From: Palsa-1150 sp036490515
GTDB taxonomy: Bacteria; Myxococcota_A; Polyangia; Polyangiales; Polyangiaceae
DNA: 64,000 nucleotides
Assembly (NCBI GenBank): GCA_036490515.1
Contig: DASXDU010000001.1
Location: 1 to 64,000 of the forward strand
Direction of reading: 5' to 3'
Position numbers and translations under genes: made by a program. Positions 32,122 through 39,988 of the stretch are shown here, piece after piece (within the stretch, counting starts at the first letter, position 1; each line of letters begins with the position of its first letter). The notes below the pieces were generated by a model that saw only the letters and a list, made by a program, of their open reading frames with translations, did not search any database and was not told the origin of the DNA.

Positions 32122-33390
32122 ATGCAAGGCCTCACCTCTCGTGTCCTTCGGCTCGCCGCTCCTGGCGCTGCGATGCTCATCCCCGTGATGGCGTATGCCT
32201 GCAGCAGCTCCAGTGCGCCGACGACGCAGGCGGACGGCGGGGCGGAGGCCGGGTCCCTCGACAGCAGTGCGTCTTCGGGGTCGAGCAGCGGCACGGCGTC
32301 CAGCTCTGGGTCGAGCAGTGGTGGGAGCGGCAGTGGCTCGGGATCGGGAAGCAGCAGCGGGTCGGCTTCCAGCAGTGGATCGAGCTCCGGCAGCGGGAGT
32401 GGGTCCGGCTCGGGATCGAGCTCCGGGTCAAGCAGCGGAACTGCGTCCAGCTCCGGGTCCAGCAGCGGGAGTGCGTCCAGCTCCGGATCGAGCTCCGGAT
32501 CCGGCAGCGGAAGCGGGTCGAGCTCTGGATCGAGTGGCCCCGAGGCAGGCCCACCGTGCACGGTGACGATCACCTCCACGCTGAACGAGGTGAGCCCGTT
32601 TGCGGCCGCGGTCAGCGTCCAGTTCGACATGGTCGGAGGGGGAGGGGGCGCAGGGGGATTCGAGAACGGGTGGCCGGGCGGGGGCGGTGGTGGCGGCAGC
32701 AGCGCCGTTCTCGCCGCCGGCGCGGCCGTGGCCTACGCGGCCGGGGGCGAAGGCGGATGCGAGGGTATCGATTGCGATGGCCCTGGGTCCGGAGGTGCAG
32801 CAGCGGCAGGCACGGCGGCGAAAGGCTCGTTCACCCTCGCCGCCGGAGCGAACCTCTCGGTCTACGTCGGCGGCGGAGGAGGCGGCGGGTACTTCGGCGG
32901 CTCGGTGGGCATCGGAGGCGGCGGGGGCAGCGGAGCCTACGGAGGCGGGGGCGGCGGCAGCAACTCGGGCGGCGGCGGCGCGAGCAACACGGGCGGCGCG
33001 GCCGCGGGCGACGGCACGGGTGCGCTGGCGGGCAGCAGTCAAGCGGGTGGCCAGGGCACCTGCGGTGCGCCCGGCGTTGCCGGCGGCCTGGGCGGAACGG
33101 GCGACACCGGCGGGCCGGAGTCCTCGAAGGTCGGTTGTGGCGGCGGCAGCGGGGGAGGCTTCGGTGGCGGCGGCGGAACCGGCAACAGCTCGCTCGGCTG
33201 CGCCGGGGGCAGCGACGGCGCCAACTCGGAATGCTCCACGTCCAAAGGCGGGTTGGGCGCGACGACCTGGTCGTCGAGCACGTCCCTCCCCGCCGCAGCG
33301 GGTGCCGCGGGCGGCGGCCTTTTCCTCGGTGGCAACGCCGGCCTCGTCATCCTCACCTACGTGAGCCCCACGGGGACTTGCTCGCTCTGA
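32122..33390 (+). CDS. Ser/Gly-rich lipoprotein
   Basis: 422 residues. Signal LAAPGAAMLIPVMAYACSSS with a lipobox. A Ser-Gly stalk of about 90 residues is encoded by imperfect 18-base repeats. A short unique segment follows (PPCTVTITSTLNEVSPFAAA), then a Gly-rich domain with GGGGxGG blocks, ending in GGLFLGGNAGLVILTYVSP. The Gly-rich part resembles the glycine-rich domains of surface receptors and adhesins. It is probably outer-membrane anchored and extended; no enzyme motif. Confidence 0.8.
   Translation: MQGLTSRVLRLAAPGAAMLIPVMAYACSSSSAPTTQADGGAEAGSLDSSASSGSSSGTASSSGSSSGGSGSGSGSGSSSGSASSSGSSSGSGSGSGSGSSSGSSSGTASSSGSSSGSASSSGSSSGSGSGSGSSSGSSGPEAGPPCTVTITSTLNEVSPFAAAVSVQFDMVGGGGGAGGFENGWPGGGGGGGSSAVLAAGAAVAYAAGGEGGCEGIDCDGPGSGGAAAAGTAAKGSFTLAAGANLSVYVGGGGGGGYFGGSVGIGGGGGSGAYGGGGGGSNSGGGGASNTGGAAAGDGTGALAGSSQAGGQGTCGAPGVAGGLGGTGDTGGPESSKVGCGGGSGGGFGGGGGTGNSSLGCAGGSDGANSECSTSKGGLGATTWSSSTSLPAAAGAAGGGLFLGGNAGLVILTYVSPTGTCSL
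32270..32540 (+). repeat. Imperfect 18-base coding repeats (Ser-Gly stalk)
   Basis: Units like AGCTCCGGGTCGAGCAGC recur with synonymous and Ser/Gly swaps, in frame. Such tracts expand and contract by slippage, so stalk length probably varies between strains. Confidence 0.7.
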
Positions 33391-33402
33391 CGGCCGTCAG
33401 AG
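33385..33402. terminator. 18-base perfect palindrome carrying both convergent stop codons
   Basis: CTCTGACGG joined directly to CCGTCAGAG. The TGA of the Gly-rich lipoprotein gene (33388-33390) and the TGA of the opposite-strand oxidoreductase (33397-33399) both lie inside it. It may act as a bidirectional terminator; there is no T-run. Confidence 0.5.
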
Positions 33403-34353
33403 GTCGATGACGACCTTGCCCTTCACGTGCCGGCCGGCCTGGAGCTCGACCGCCTTGCGGATCTCCTCGAGCGGAAAGCGTGCGGCGATGGGCACGCGGA
33501 GTCGGCCGGCCGCAACCATCCCGGCGAGCTTTTCGAGGGCGCCGGGGGCGGCGCTGGCGCCGTTGCTGGGTGGGATCCCGTCGATCACGGCGGCGATGGT
33601 GGTGATGCGCGTGTCGGGGACGCCGAGCGCCCTCGCGGCGTGCGCCGTCTCCGTTCCATGGAGGTCCATCGCGGCGGTGAGCCCGCCGGGAGCGAGGGCA
33701 CGGACCCGGTCCGCAAGCCCGTCACCGTAGGCGACCGGCTCGGCGCCGAGATCGCGCAGGAAGTCGGCCGACGTCGCGGAGCCCGTCCCGATCACGCGCG
33801 CCCCTGCGATCCGGGCCAGCTGGACGGCGAACACGCCGACTCCGCCCGCCGCGCCGCCGATCAGCACCGTGTCGTCCGGCCCGAGCTCGACGACGGCCAG
33901 GGCGGCGGCTGCCGTGCGTCCGGCGATGGTGAGGGTGGCGGCGGTGCGGTCGTCGACGCCGTCGGGGGTGTGATGGGCCTCGTTCGCCGCGGTGCTCCCC
34001 GTCGCGTCGACCACCACGAAGTCAGCGACCGCGCGCGACAGGGCCCCGCCGAAGACGCGGTCCCCCAGCGCGAAGCCGGTCACCCCGTCACCGACCTGGT
34101 CGACGACTCCCGCGTAGTCGGTCCCGAACCCGGCCGGCAGGCTCAGGCCGAACCGGGCGGCGGTGTCCGCATTCGCGGTCATGAACCAGTCCATCGGGTT
34201 CAGCCCGGCCGCGGTGACGCGGACACGGAGCTGTCCGGGTCCGGCCTGCGGAGCGGGAACCTCACGGACGGCCAGAAGCTCGGGGCCGCCGAACGAATCG
34301 AGCCGGACCGCCCGGCTCCTGCTCGTCGGCGGTGAATCGCTCGGGTCACGCAT
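33397..34353 (-). CDS. NADP-dependent quinone oxidoreductase-like MDR protein
   Basis: 318 residues of the zinc-independent medium-chain dehydrogenase family. Entry segment VRLDSFGGPELLAVREVPAP, substrate-domain motif AAGLNPMDWFM, GTDYAGVV and GDRVFGG, Rossmann motif IGGAAGGVGVFAVQLAR, ending GRHVKGKVVIDL. No structural or catalytic Cys/His zinc ligands. It would reduce quinones or enones with NADPH in the cytosol. It shares a palindromic terminator with the convergent lipoprotein gene and follows the receptor kinase gene on the same strand. Confidence 0.92.
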   Translation of the reverse strand: MRDPSDSPPTSRSRAVRLDSFGGPELLAVREVPAPQAGPGQLRVRVTAAGLNPMDWFMTANADTAARFGLSLPAGFGTDYAGVVDQVGDGVTGFALGDRVFGGALSRAVADFVVVDATGSTAANEAHHTPDGVDDRTAATLTIAGRTAAAALAVVELGPDDTVLIGGAAGGVGVFAVQLARIAGARVIGTGSATSADFLRDLGAEPVAYGDGLADRVRALAPGGLTAAMDLHGTETAHAARALGVPDTRITTIAAVIDGIPPSNGASAAPGALEKLAGMVAAGRLRVPIAARFPLEEIRKAVELQAGRHVKGKVVIDL

Positions 34354-34394
34354 GCTCGCCTGTCTCCTCTCGTTGGTCCCTCGAACGAACGCAG

Positions 34395-36530
34395 TCACGT
34401 GCGCAGGACGCTCGCGAGCTCCGGTGCCCTGGGACGCTGCGCCGGATCGCGCGCGAGACACGCCTCGAGCAGCGCGGCCGCGCGCGGGGACAGCGACGGA
34501 GCGATCGCGGAGAACGACGGGGGCGGCGGGGAGATGGCGAGGCCGAGGAACGCGGGCACCTCGCCGTAGGGCCGCCTCCCTGCGAGCATCTCGTAGGCCA
34601 TGACGCCGAAGGCGAAGACGTCTGCGGGCGGCTGCGCGGCCTTCACGCCGATGGGGACGATCTCGGGCGCCATGTAGTGGGGCGTTCCCAGCAGATCGCC
34701 CGTCGCGGTGATGGTCGCGCCGGTGGGCTGCGCGGCGACGGGAGCGAGGCGGCCGACGCCGTGGACGCCGTCGACGCGGTCGGCGCGGTCGACAACCGTC
34801 GGCACGTCGTCGTCGCCGCTCCGGGGCACGGGAGGGGGCGGGATCGAGGGTGGCTTCGCGGGGGCGAGGTTGGCGATGCCGAAGTCGGCGATCTTGACGA
34901 CGGCCGCCGCGTCGCCGCCGGCGAGGAGAACGTTCGCCGGCTTGAGATCGCGGTGCACGATGCCGCGCGCGTGGATGGCCGCGAGGCCTTCGGCGATCTG
35001 GGCAAGGATGGGCAGCGCCCACTCCGCGTGGCCGAAGCGAGGTCGCTCGTCGCGGAGCGAGCGACCGTCGACCAGCTCCATCACGAGGAAGAAGAAGCCC
35101 TCGGTAGCGACGTCGACGTCCACGATGGTCACGACGTTCGGGTGACGCACCTCCGACGCCAGCTGGGCCTCGCGGGCCGCGCGCGCGAGCATCATGGCGT
35201 CGGTGGTCGCGGTGACGACCTTGAGCGCGAACCGCTGCCGGTCGCTCGTTCGTTCGACCTCGTAGACGCGGCCGGCCCCGCCTTGACCGAGCTCGCGCAC
35301 GACGGTGTACCGGCCGTCGACCTGCCGTCCGGGTGCGAGGGCGGGGGCCTCGCGCGAGCCTCCGCCGAGACGCGCCAGGGCGTCGGCGAGCTGCCGCGAG
35401 CGAGCTGCCACCTGGCGCCGGAGCTCCACGTTGAGGACCTCGACCTCGCGCAGCGATCGAACGTGCTCGCCGGTCAGGGCGATCGACTGGAGGACGGCCA
35501 CGGCCGACATCCCGAGGCTGCCCGCGCGCACGCCCCCGAACGGATCGCCCAGCCCGAGCCAGCCGCAGAAATCGGTGCATCCCACGAGGACGGCGATGGG
35601 CCAGCTGAGCGTGATGATGGCGAGGTTGGCCGGCCGCGCCCCGGCCCGCAGCACGCGGAGCAGCGAGCCCACGTTGTGGACGGCGACCGCCACCACGATC
35701 CCCGCGGTGGGCGGCACCACCCACCGCGTCGCCTCGAACGGCCCCCCGCGGGCGATCGCCACGAGCACGATGACGCCGAGCGCCGCCCACCACGCGCGGC
35801 TCGGCCGCGGCAGCTGGAGGTACGCGCGCGTGAAGTGCACGGTCGCCACGGCCGAGAATGCGAGGAGAGGCGCCGCCACCGCGACCTCCGCCCGCCCGAA
35901 GATCGGCTGCAGCAGCCCGCCCATCAGCGCCGGGTACCAGAGCGCGCCCACCCCCTCGAGCGCGAACCACCCGTTCTGCGGGCGGCTGCGATCGCGCAGG
36001 TAGAGCGCGAAGTAGAGGAGCGTCAGGATCGCGATCGTCGGCACGCCGAGCAGCGTCACCGCCTCGTCGAAGGCGTACGCGGCGAGGAACGACGCATCGC
36101 CCGCGGGCGTTCGAGACAGACGCGGCGGGTCGTCGAGCCACGTGGCCTGCGTCCACGCGTTCTCGACGTGGAGGTCGAGATCGATCGCGTCCTTCGCGAC
36201 GAGCTCGTCGGGGATGCGCCAGCGATGTGCCCCCGCCGCGCGAAAGCGATCGGCGAGCGGAGCGTCGAGCGGCGGCACCTCGCGCCCGTCCACGCGGAGC
36301 GACACGGACGCCGGCAGCCACGGCGTATCGAGGGTGAGGGGCCCGCCGCGCAGCGACTCCGGCAGGACGACGTGGCTCCGCAGGTCGTACGCCGCGCCGC
36401 GATCGACCTCTGCATCGAGGTGCGCGGGCAGCTGCACGCTCGTCCCGTCGAGCGTCCAGGCGTCGAGCTCCTCGTATCCGCGGCCGCAGCCGCAGAGGGC
36501 CAGAATCGCGATGCACGCGAGCAGTCGCAA
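34395..36530 (-). CDS. Receptor-type Ser/Thr kinase with seven-helix (7TMR-DISM-like) sensor
   Basis: About 711 residues from a TTG with GAGGG upstream; the much longer open frame beyond is antisense-like. The start RLLACIAILALCGC looks like a lipoprotein signal. A periplasmic beta domain (about 20-150) is followed by seven hydrophobic segments (about 165-370) and a coiled linker (LREVEVLNVELRRQVAARSR). A PknB-type kinase follows: VRELGQGGAGRVYEVER, HRDLKPANV, KIADFGIANL, GTPHYMAPEI, ending in RDPAQRPRAPEL. 7TMR-DISM modules normally feed His kinases or GGDEF domains, so fusion to a Ser/Thr kinase is notable. Confidence 0.88.
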   Translation of the reverse strand: MRLLACIAILALCGCGRGYEELDAWTLDGTSVQLPAHLDAEVDRGAAYDLRSHVVLPESLRGGPLTLDTPWLPASVSLRVDGREVPPLDAPLADRFRAAGAHRWRIPDELVAKDAIDLDLHVENAWTQATWLDDPPRLSRTPAGDASFLAAYAFDEAVTLLGVPTIAILTLLYFALYLRDRSRPQNGWFALEGVGALWYPALMGGLLQPIFGRAEVAVAAPLLAFSAVATVHFTRAYLQLPRPSRAWWAALGVIVLVAIARGGPFEATRWVVPPTAGIVVAVAVHNVGSLLRVLRAGARPANLAIITLSWPIAVLVGCTDFCGWLGLGDPFGGVRAGSLGMSAVAVLQSIALTGEHVRSLREVEVLNVELRRQVAARSRQLADALARLGGGSREAPALAPGRQVDGRYTVVRELGQGGAGRVYEVERTSDRQRFALKVVTATTDAMMLARAAREAQLASEVRHPNVVTIVDVDVATEGFFFLVMELVDGRSLRDERPRFGHAEWALPILAQIAEGLAAIHARGIVHRDLKPANVLLAGGDAAAVVKIADFGIANLAPAKPPSIPPPPVPRSGDDDVPTVVDRADRVDGVHGVGRLAPVAAQPTGATITATGDLLGTPHYMAPEIVPIGVKAAQPPADVFAFGVMAYEMLAGRRPYGEVPAFLGLAISPPPPSFSAIAPSLSPRAAALLEACLARDPAQRPRAPELASVLRT

Positions 36531-36791
36531 CGACCCTCGAATCCTCCATGAAGAGCGTATCCGACGAGGGAGCCTGCGAGGAGATGCGTGACGGCCCCTG
36601 GATCCCCGCTTACCCGGATCCCCGCCGCCGACACCGCTTCGATTCGCGAGCGCTCGCTCCCTCGGCTCGCGGTCCCTCGCGAGCGCGCCCTCGATGGCCC
36701 CGTCGCTTTCGCGAAGGGCGCCGTTTTTCGCGGCTTTCCGCGTGGGCCGCCGTGGGAAATCCCCGGCACGCCGGCTGCTACTCCGTCCGAC

Positions 36792-37712
36792 ATGCGCATC
36801 GCCACCGGACTCGCGGCCCTCGGACTCCTCCTCGTGGCGGCCTGTTCGTCGGCCCCGGGCGACGTCTCGGCATCGACCGCGTCCGCCGTCGGCGGGTTCC
36901 CCGGCTGCTCGGGCCTCTACAACACGAACCCCAGCCCCACGGGCTCGTACTACGCGACGGACTTCGGGTGCTCCTCGGATCCGTACTTCACCGATCCGGG
37001 CGACACGTGCGGGTCGGCGAGCTGCATCCAGAGCGCGTACGACGAGGGCGTGTGCTCCAGCGCCGACAGCAACGCGAGCTGCCAGCGCAAGGTCAACTGG
37101 TACGCGGTCGGCGGCGCGAGCTACGGGTGCGGCGCGCGCCTCCAGGTCACCAACCCGGCGAACGGCAAGTCCGTCGTCGTCATGGTCCTCGACAACGGCC
37201 CGTCGTGCACCGTCGAGAACGACGCGAACTACTGGGTGCTCGACGTCTCGTACCCGACCATCATGTACCTCTTCGGCTCGGAGGAGGGCTGGGGCGACCA
37301 CGCGAAGATCCAGGCGGACGTCGTCGACTCCTCGACGCCCCTCGGTCCGGTGAGCGGCGCACAGCCGCCGCCTCCTCCGCCCGATGCCGGCACGGGAAAG
37401 GGCGACGCGGGCACGGGCAAGGACAGCGGCAACGGTAACGGTAACGGTACCGACGCCGCGCCGAGCGACGGCTGCGACCTCGGCGGACAGACGTACGGCG
37501 TGAACACCTGCACGGAGACCGAGCAGTGCGACGGCACCGGGTGGGTCGAACGGAGCAGCGATCCGTCCGACTGCGCCACGGGCGTCGAGCCCGGCGGCGC
37601 GTGCATCACCGACGGCGGCTCGGTCGTCCCCGAGAACACGTGCACGTCCACCCTGCAATGCGACGACGGCGTGTGGGTCGACCGGGAGACCGATCCCGCG
37701 GCGTGCCTCTGA
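36792..37712 (+). CDS. Double-psi beta-barrel (RlpA/expansin-like) lipoprotein
   Basis: 306 residues. Signal ATGLAALGLLLVAACSS with lipobox. The barrel (about 40-180) shows SYGCGARLQVTNPANGKSVV, MVLDNGP and YWVLDVSYPTIMYLFG. A Pro/Gly/Asn linker follows (PPPPPPDAGTGKGDAGTGKD), then two Cys-rich repeats of the form CxxGxxxxxNTCTxTxQCDxGxWVxRxxDPxxC (about 240-306). It is probably a surface protein that binds polysaccharide or peptidoglycan. Catalytic residues of lytic transglycosylase RlpA cannot be confirmed. Divergent from the receptor kinase across 261 bases. Confidence 0.78.
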   Translation: MRIATGLAALGLLLVAACSSAPGDVSASTASAVGGFPGCSGLYNTNPSPTGSYYATDFGCSSDPYFTDPGDTCGSASCIQSAYDEGVCSSADSNASCQRKVNWYAVGGASYGCGARLQVTNPANGKSVVVMVLDNGPSCTVENDANYWVLDVSYPTIMYLFGSEEGWGDHAKIQADVVDSSTPLGPVSGAQPPPPPPDAGTGKGDAGTGKDSGNGNGNGTDAAPSDGCDLGGQTYGVNTCTETEQCDGTGWVERSSDPSDCATGVEPGGACITDGGSVVPENTCTSTLQCDDGVWVDRETDPAACL

Positions 37713-37761
37713 TCCCTGATCCGGCATAGATCGAAGCGCGCGCGCGTTCGTCCCAGAGACG

Positions 37762-37977
37762 ATGATCCTCGTTCGCCCGCTCCTCGCCGTCGCCGCTGCC
37801 TCCGTGGTGTACGGCGTATCCGGATCTCCCACCGCCCCCGCCGCGCCCGTCATCCTCGAGCCGGTGACCGCCCGCCTCTTGCCGACGGGTCGTCCCGCGT
37901 GCGGCAACGTGATGATGCGCGGGATCCCAGCCGGCTGCGATGCGCCGCCCGCGGACGGCCCACCGAGCCGGCCGTGA
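37762..37977 (+). CDS. Small exported protein, unknown
   Basis: 71 residues with a signal-like start (VRPLLAVAAASVVYGVSGSP) and a short Pro/Ala-rich mature part with two Cys (RPACGNVMMRGIPAGC). Its TGA overlaps the GTG of the ferritin-like gene, which supports it being real and co-translated. No family recognised. Confidence 0.55.
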   Translation: MILVRPLLAVAAASVVYGVSGSPTAPAAPVILEPVTARLLPTGRPACGNVMMRGIPAGCDAPPADGPPSRP

Positions 37978-38789
37978 GCGGCGCCCCGCTCTTCGAGCTC
38001 TCGTGGCGAGGTGGTCCCACCGAGAAGCGGTTGCGACGTCGCCGGCCAGGGACCGAGGACCTTCCGTGGGGGTCGCTCGACCTGGCGTCCTATTCGCCTG
38101 CCGTTCTCGTGGAGGCGCGACGCGTCTGGACGCAGGGCGTGTTCACCGAGTACGCGAGCGCCGCGGCGTTCGCTGCGCTGGGCACCGCGCTCCTCGAGTG
38201 CGGCGCGCCCGTCGACCTCACGGCTGCCGCCGCCGACATGGTGGTCGACGAGCTGGCGCACGTGGAGCTCTCCGCGCGCCTGACGTCGGAGCTCGGAGGG
38301 GCGGTGCCGCTCCGGTTCGATCTCGAGCGCGTCTCGCCCGCGACGAGCCCGGGGGCACGCGCGCTGATGCGCGCGGCCGAGATCGCGATGACGACGTCGT
38401 GCGTGAGCGAGGCGCTCAGCGTCCCGGCAATGGGGAGGTCGCGCGCGCTGGCGAAGGCGCCGCTCGTGCGGGCCGTGCTCGATCGGCTGCTCGCCGACGA
38501 GGGGGCGCACGCGCGGCTCGGGCACTGGTTCTTCGAGTGGGCGGCGGACCGGCTCACGGACGCCGAGCGATCGAGCCTCGCGGAGCTCGCGGCGTCGACG
38601 ATCGAGGCCTACGCGCCGCTCTGGCGCGACCCCGCATGCGACACGTGCCCTTCCTCCGCGGGGCTCGGAGGGCACGACGCGCGGGGCTGCCACGCGCTGC
38701 GCACGTCGGTGACGAGCGCGATCGCGACGCCGCTGGCGCGGTACGGCATCGTGATCGACCCGATGCGGCTGGAACGTGCGTGCGGGTGA
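37974..38789 (+). CDS. Ferritin-like domain protein
   Basis: 271 residues from a GTG that overlaps the upstream stop. A four-helix ferritin-like bundle is suggested by FTEYASAAAFAALGTALLEC, then VVDELAHVELSARLT (ExxH-type pair), EAL near the third helix, and LADEGAHARLGHWFFEWAAD (second ExxH). The ending has Cys residues (DPACDTCPSS). A di-iron site is plausible but the full ligand set is not confirmed. Related proteins in myxobacteria are of unknown role. Confidence 0.75.
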   Translation: MSGAPLFELSWRGGPTEKRLRRRRPGTEDLPWGSLDLASYSPAVLVEARRVWTQGVFTEYASAAAFAALGTALLECGAPVDLTAAAADMVVDELAHVELSARLTSELGGAVPLRFDLERVSPATSPGARALMRAAEIAMTTSCVSEALSVPAMGRSRALAKAPLVRAVLDRLLADEGAHARLGHWFFEWAADRLTDAERSSLAELAASTIEAYAPLWRDPACDTCPSSAGLGGHDARGCHALRTSVTSAIATPLARYGIVIDPMRLERACG

Positions 38790-38828
38790 CCGGCGTCGAC
38801 CGGGCGTACGCCGCGCTCGGCAAGCGCG

Positions 38829-39977
38829 TCACGGGGAGCTGGGCGACCGGACGGGCCCCTTGGCCTGGCGCGTGGCGAAGTCCTGCCAGCATCCGGCGTA
38901 GTCGAGCTTCCACGAGCCCGGATCGGGGCCACCGGGAGAGGGCACGTTGGGGAGCCCACCGCCCCACGTGCCGACCTGGGATACCTCCATCGGCAGGTTG
39001 AAATACCACTGCTGGTTCGGGTTCCAGGTCGAGGCGGGAGCGTTCGAGAAGATCTTGGTCCCGTCGAGATAGAAGTCGATCGCGCCGGGCTGAACGTCGG
39101 CGCCGGCCATGTGCCAGCTGCCGTCGCCGAGATCGACCGGCCCGGGCCCGTAGTAGTTCGTCCCGGGGCCCGGGTGAATCGTCCACTCGCTGCGCGACGT
39201 GTCGCCGCCCAGGCACTCCGGAAAGTCGATCTCTCCGGGCATGTCCTGTCCCTGGTACGGGAGCGGATAGAGGACGACGCCAGGCCACCACCCGGGCGTG
39301 CCCTCGACGCCCCCCTTGGGCCACTTCGCCCGAACCTCGAAGTACCCGTGCGCGCTCGCGAAGAGACCGGGCGCCGGCACGCCGTTCTCTTCGTCGCACG
39401 ACGTGATCGTTCCCGAGTTCCAGGCGGTGCCCGCGGGGTTCGTGATTCCCGACGACGCGACGGACTGCGCGCGGATGGTGAGAACACCGCCGCCGATGGC
39501 GAACGGGTCGTACCCGATGGCTCCCGGGTTGCTGCCGGTCGCAGACGGGTCACACATGTACGCGACGTTGCCGTCGCCGTTCATGTACTCCACGCCCCCG
39601 AACGGAAAGCGCGAGAGCCACGTGGTCGCATTCCCCTTCGGCCCGACCGGCGGCGCACTCTCCGTGAAGTCGTCGAAGAAGAGCGCTCCGTAGCCCCCCG
39701 CCCCGCCGGCGTCCGGGGTCGCCGCGCCTCCGTCGGCGCCGCCCTCGGCCGGAGCATTGGACTCCGGCGCGGTGTCCTTCATCGAGCCGCCGGGCGACGC
39801 GTCCGCCGTCGAGCCGCCGGACGAGGCATCGTGCGTCGAGGCGTCGCGAGGCCCCGAGTCCAGGGGGCCGTCGCCCGGCGGCCCGGAGCCTGCGGTCGTC
39901 GTGCCGCACGCGAGGAGCGCGCACGCACACGAGAGAGCGACGGACCCGAGGGGAGTCGTGGGAAGGTGGAGTCGCAT
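38829..39977 (-). CDS. Lipoprotein with GH16-like (laminarinase/concanavalin) domain
   Basis: 382 residues. Signal VALSCACALLACGTT with lipobox, then an Asp/Ser/Gly-rich linker (about 25-95). The catalytic domain includes FFDDFTESA, GYFEVRAKWPKGG, GWWPGVVLYP and GEIDFPECLG, close to the GH16 signature EIDxxE with both acidic residues present. WHMAGADVQPGAIDFYLDG is a typical GH16 back-strand. It may cleave beta-glucans at the cell surface, as expected of a predator or degrader. Followed upstream by another lipoprotein gene on the same strand. Confidence 0.82.
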   Translation of the reverse strand: MRLHLPTTPLGSVALSCACALLACGTTTAGSGPPGDGPLDSGPRDASTHDASSGGSTADASPGGSMKDTAPESNAPAEGGADGGAATPDAGGAGGYGALFFDDFTESAPPVGPKGNATTWLSRFPFGGVEYMNGDGNVAYMCDPSATGSNPGAIGYDPFAIGGGVLTIRAQSVASSGITNPAGTAWNSGTITSCDEENGVPAPGLFASAHGYFEVRAKWPKGGVEGTPGWWPGVVLYPLPYQGQDMPGEIDFPECLGGDTSRSEWTIHPGPGTNYYGPGPVDLGDGSWHMAGADVQPGAIDFYLDGTKIFSNAPASTWNPNQQWYFNLPMEVSQVGTWGGGLPNVPSPGGPDPGSWKLDYAGCWQDFATRQAKGPVRSPSSP

Positions 39978-39988
39978 GCGTCTTCTCC

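Noticed and set aside
32270..32540. CRISPR-like or minisatellite element
   Set aside because: In-frame Ser/Gly codon repeats inside an intact lipoprotein gene explain it.
34395..38693. A 1432-codon minus-strand ORF spanning the receptor kinase and beyond
   Set aside because: Only the part after 36530 reads as a protein. The upstream half is Arg/Asp/Ala-rich antisense of three plus-strand genes, a by-product of high GC at third positions.
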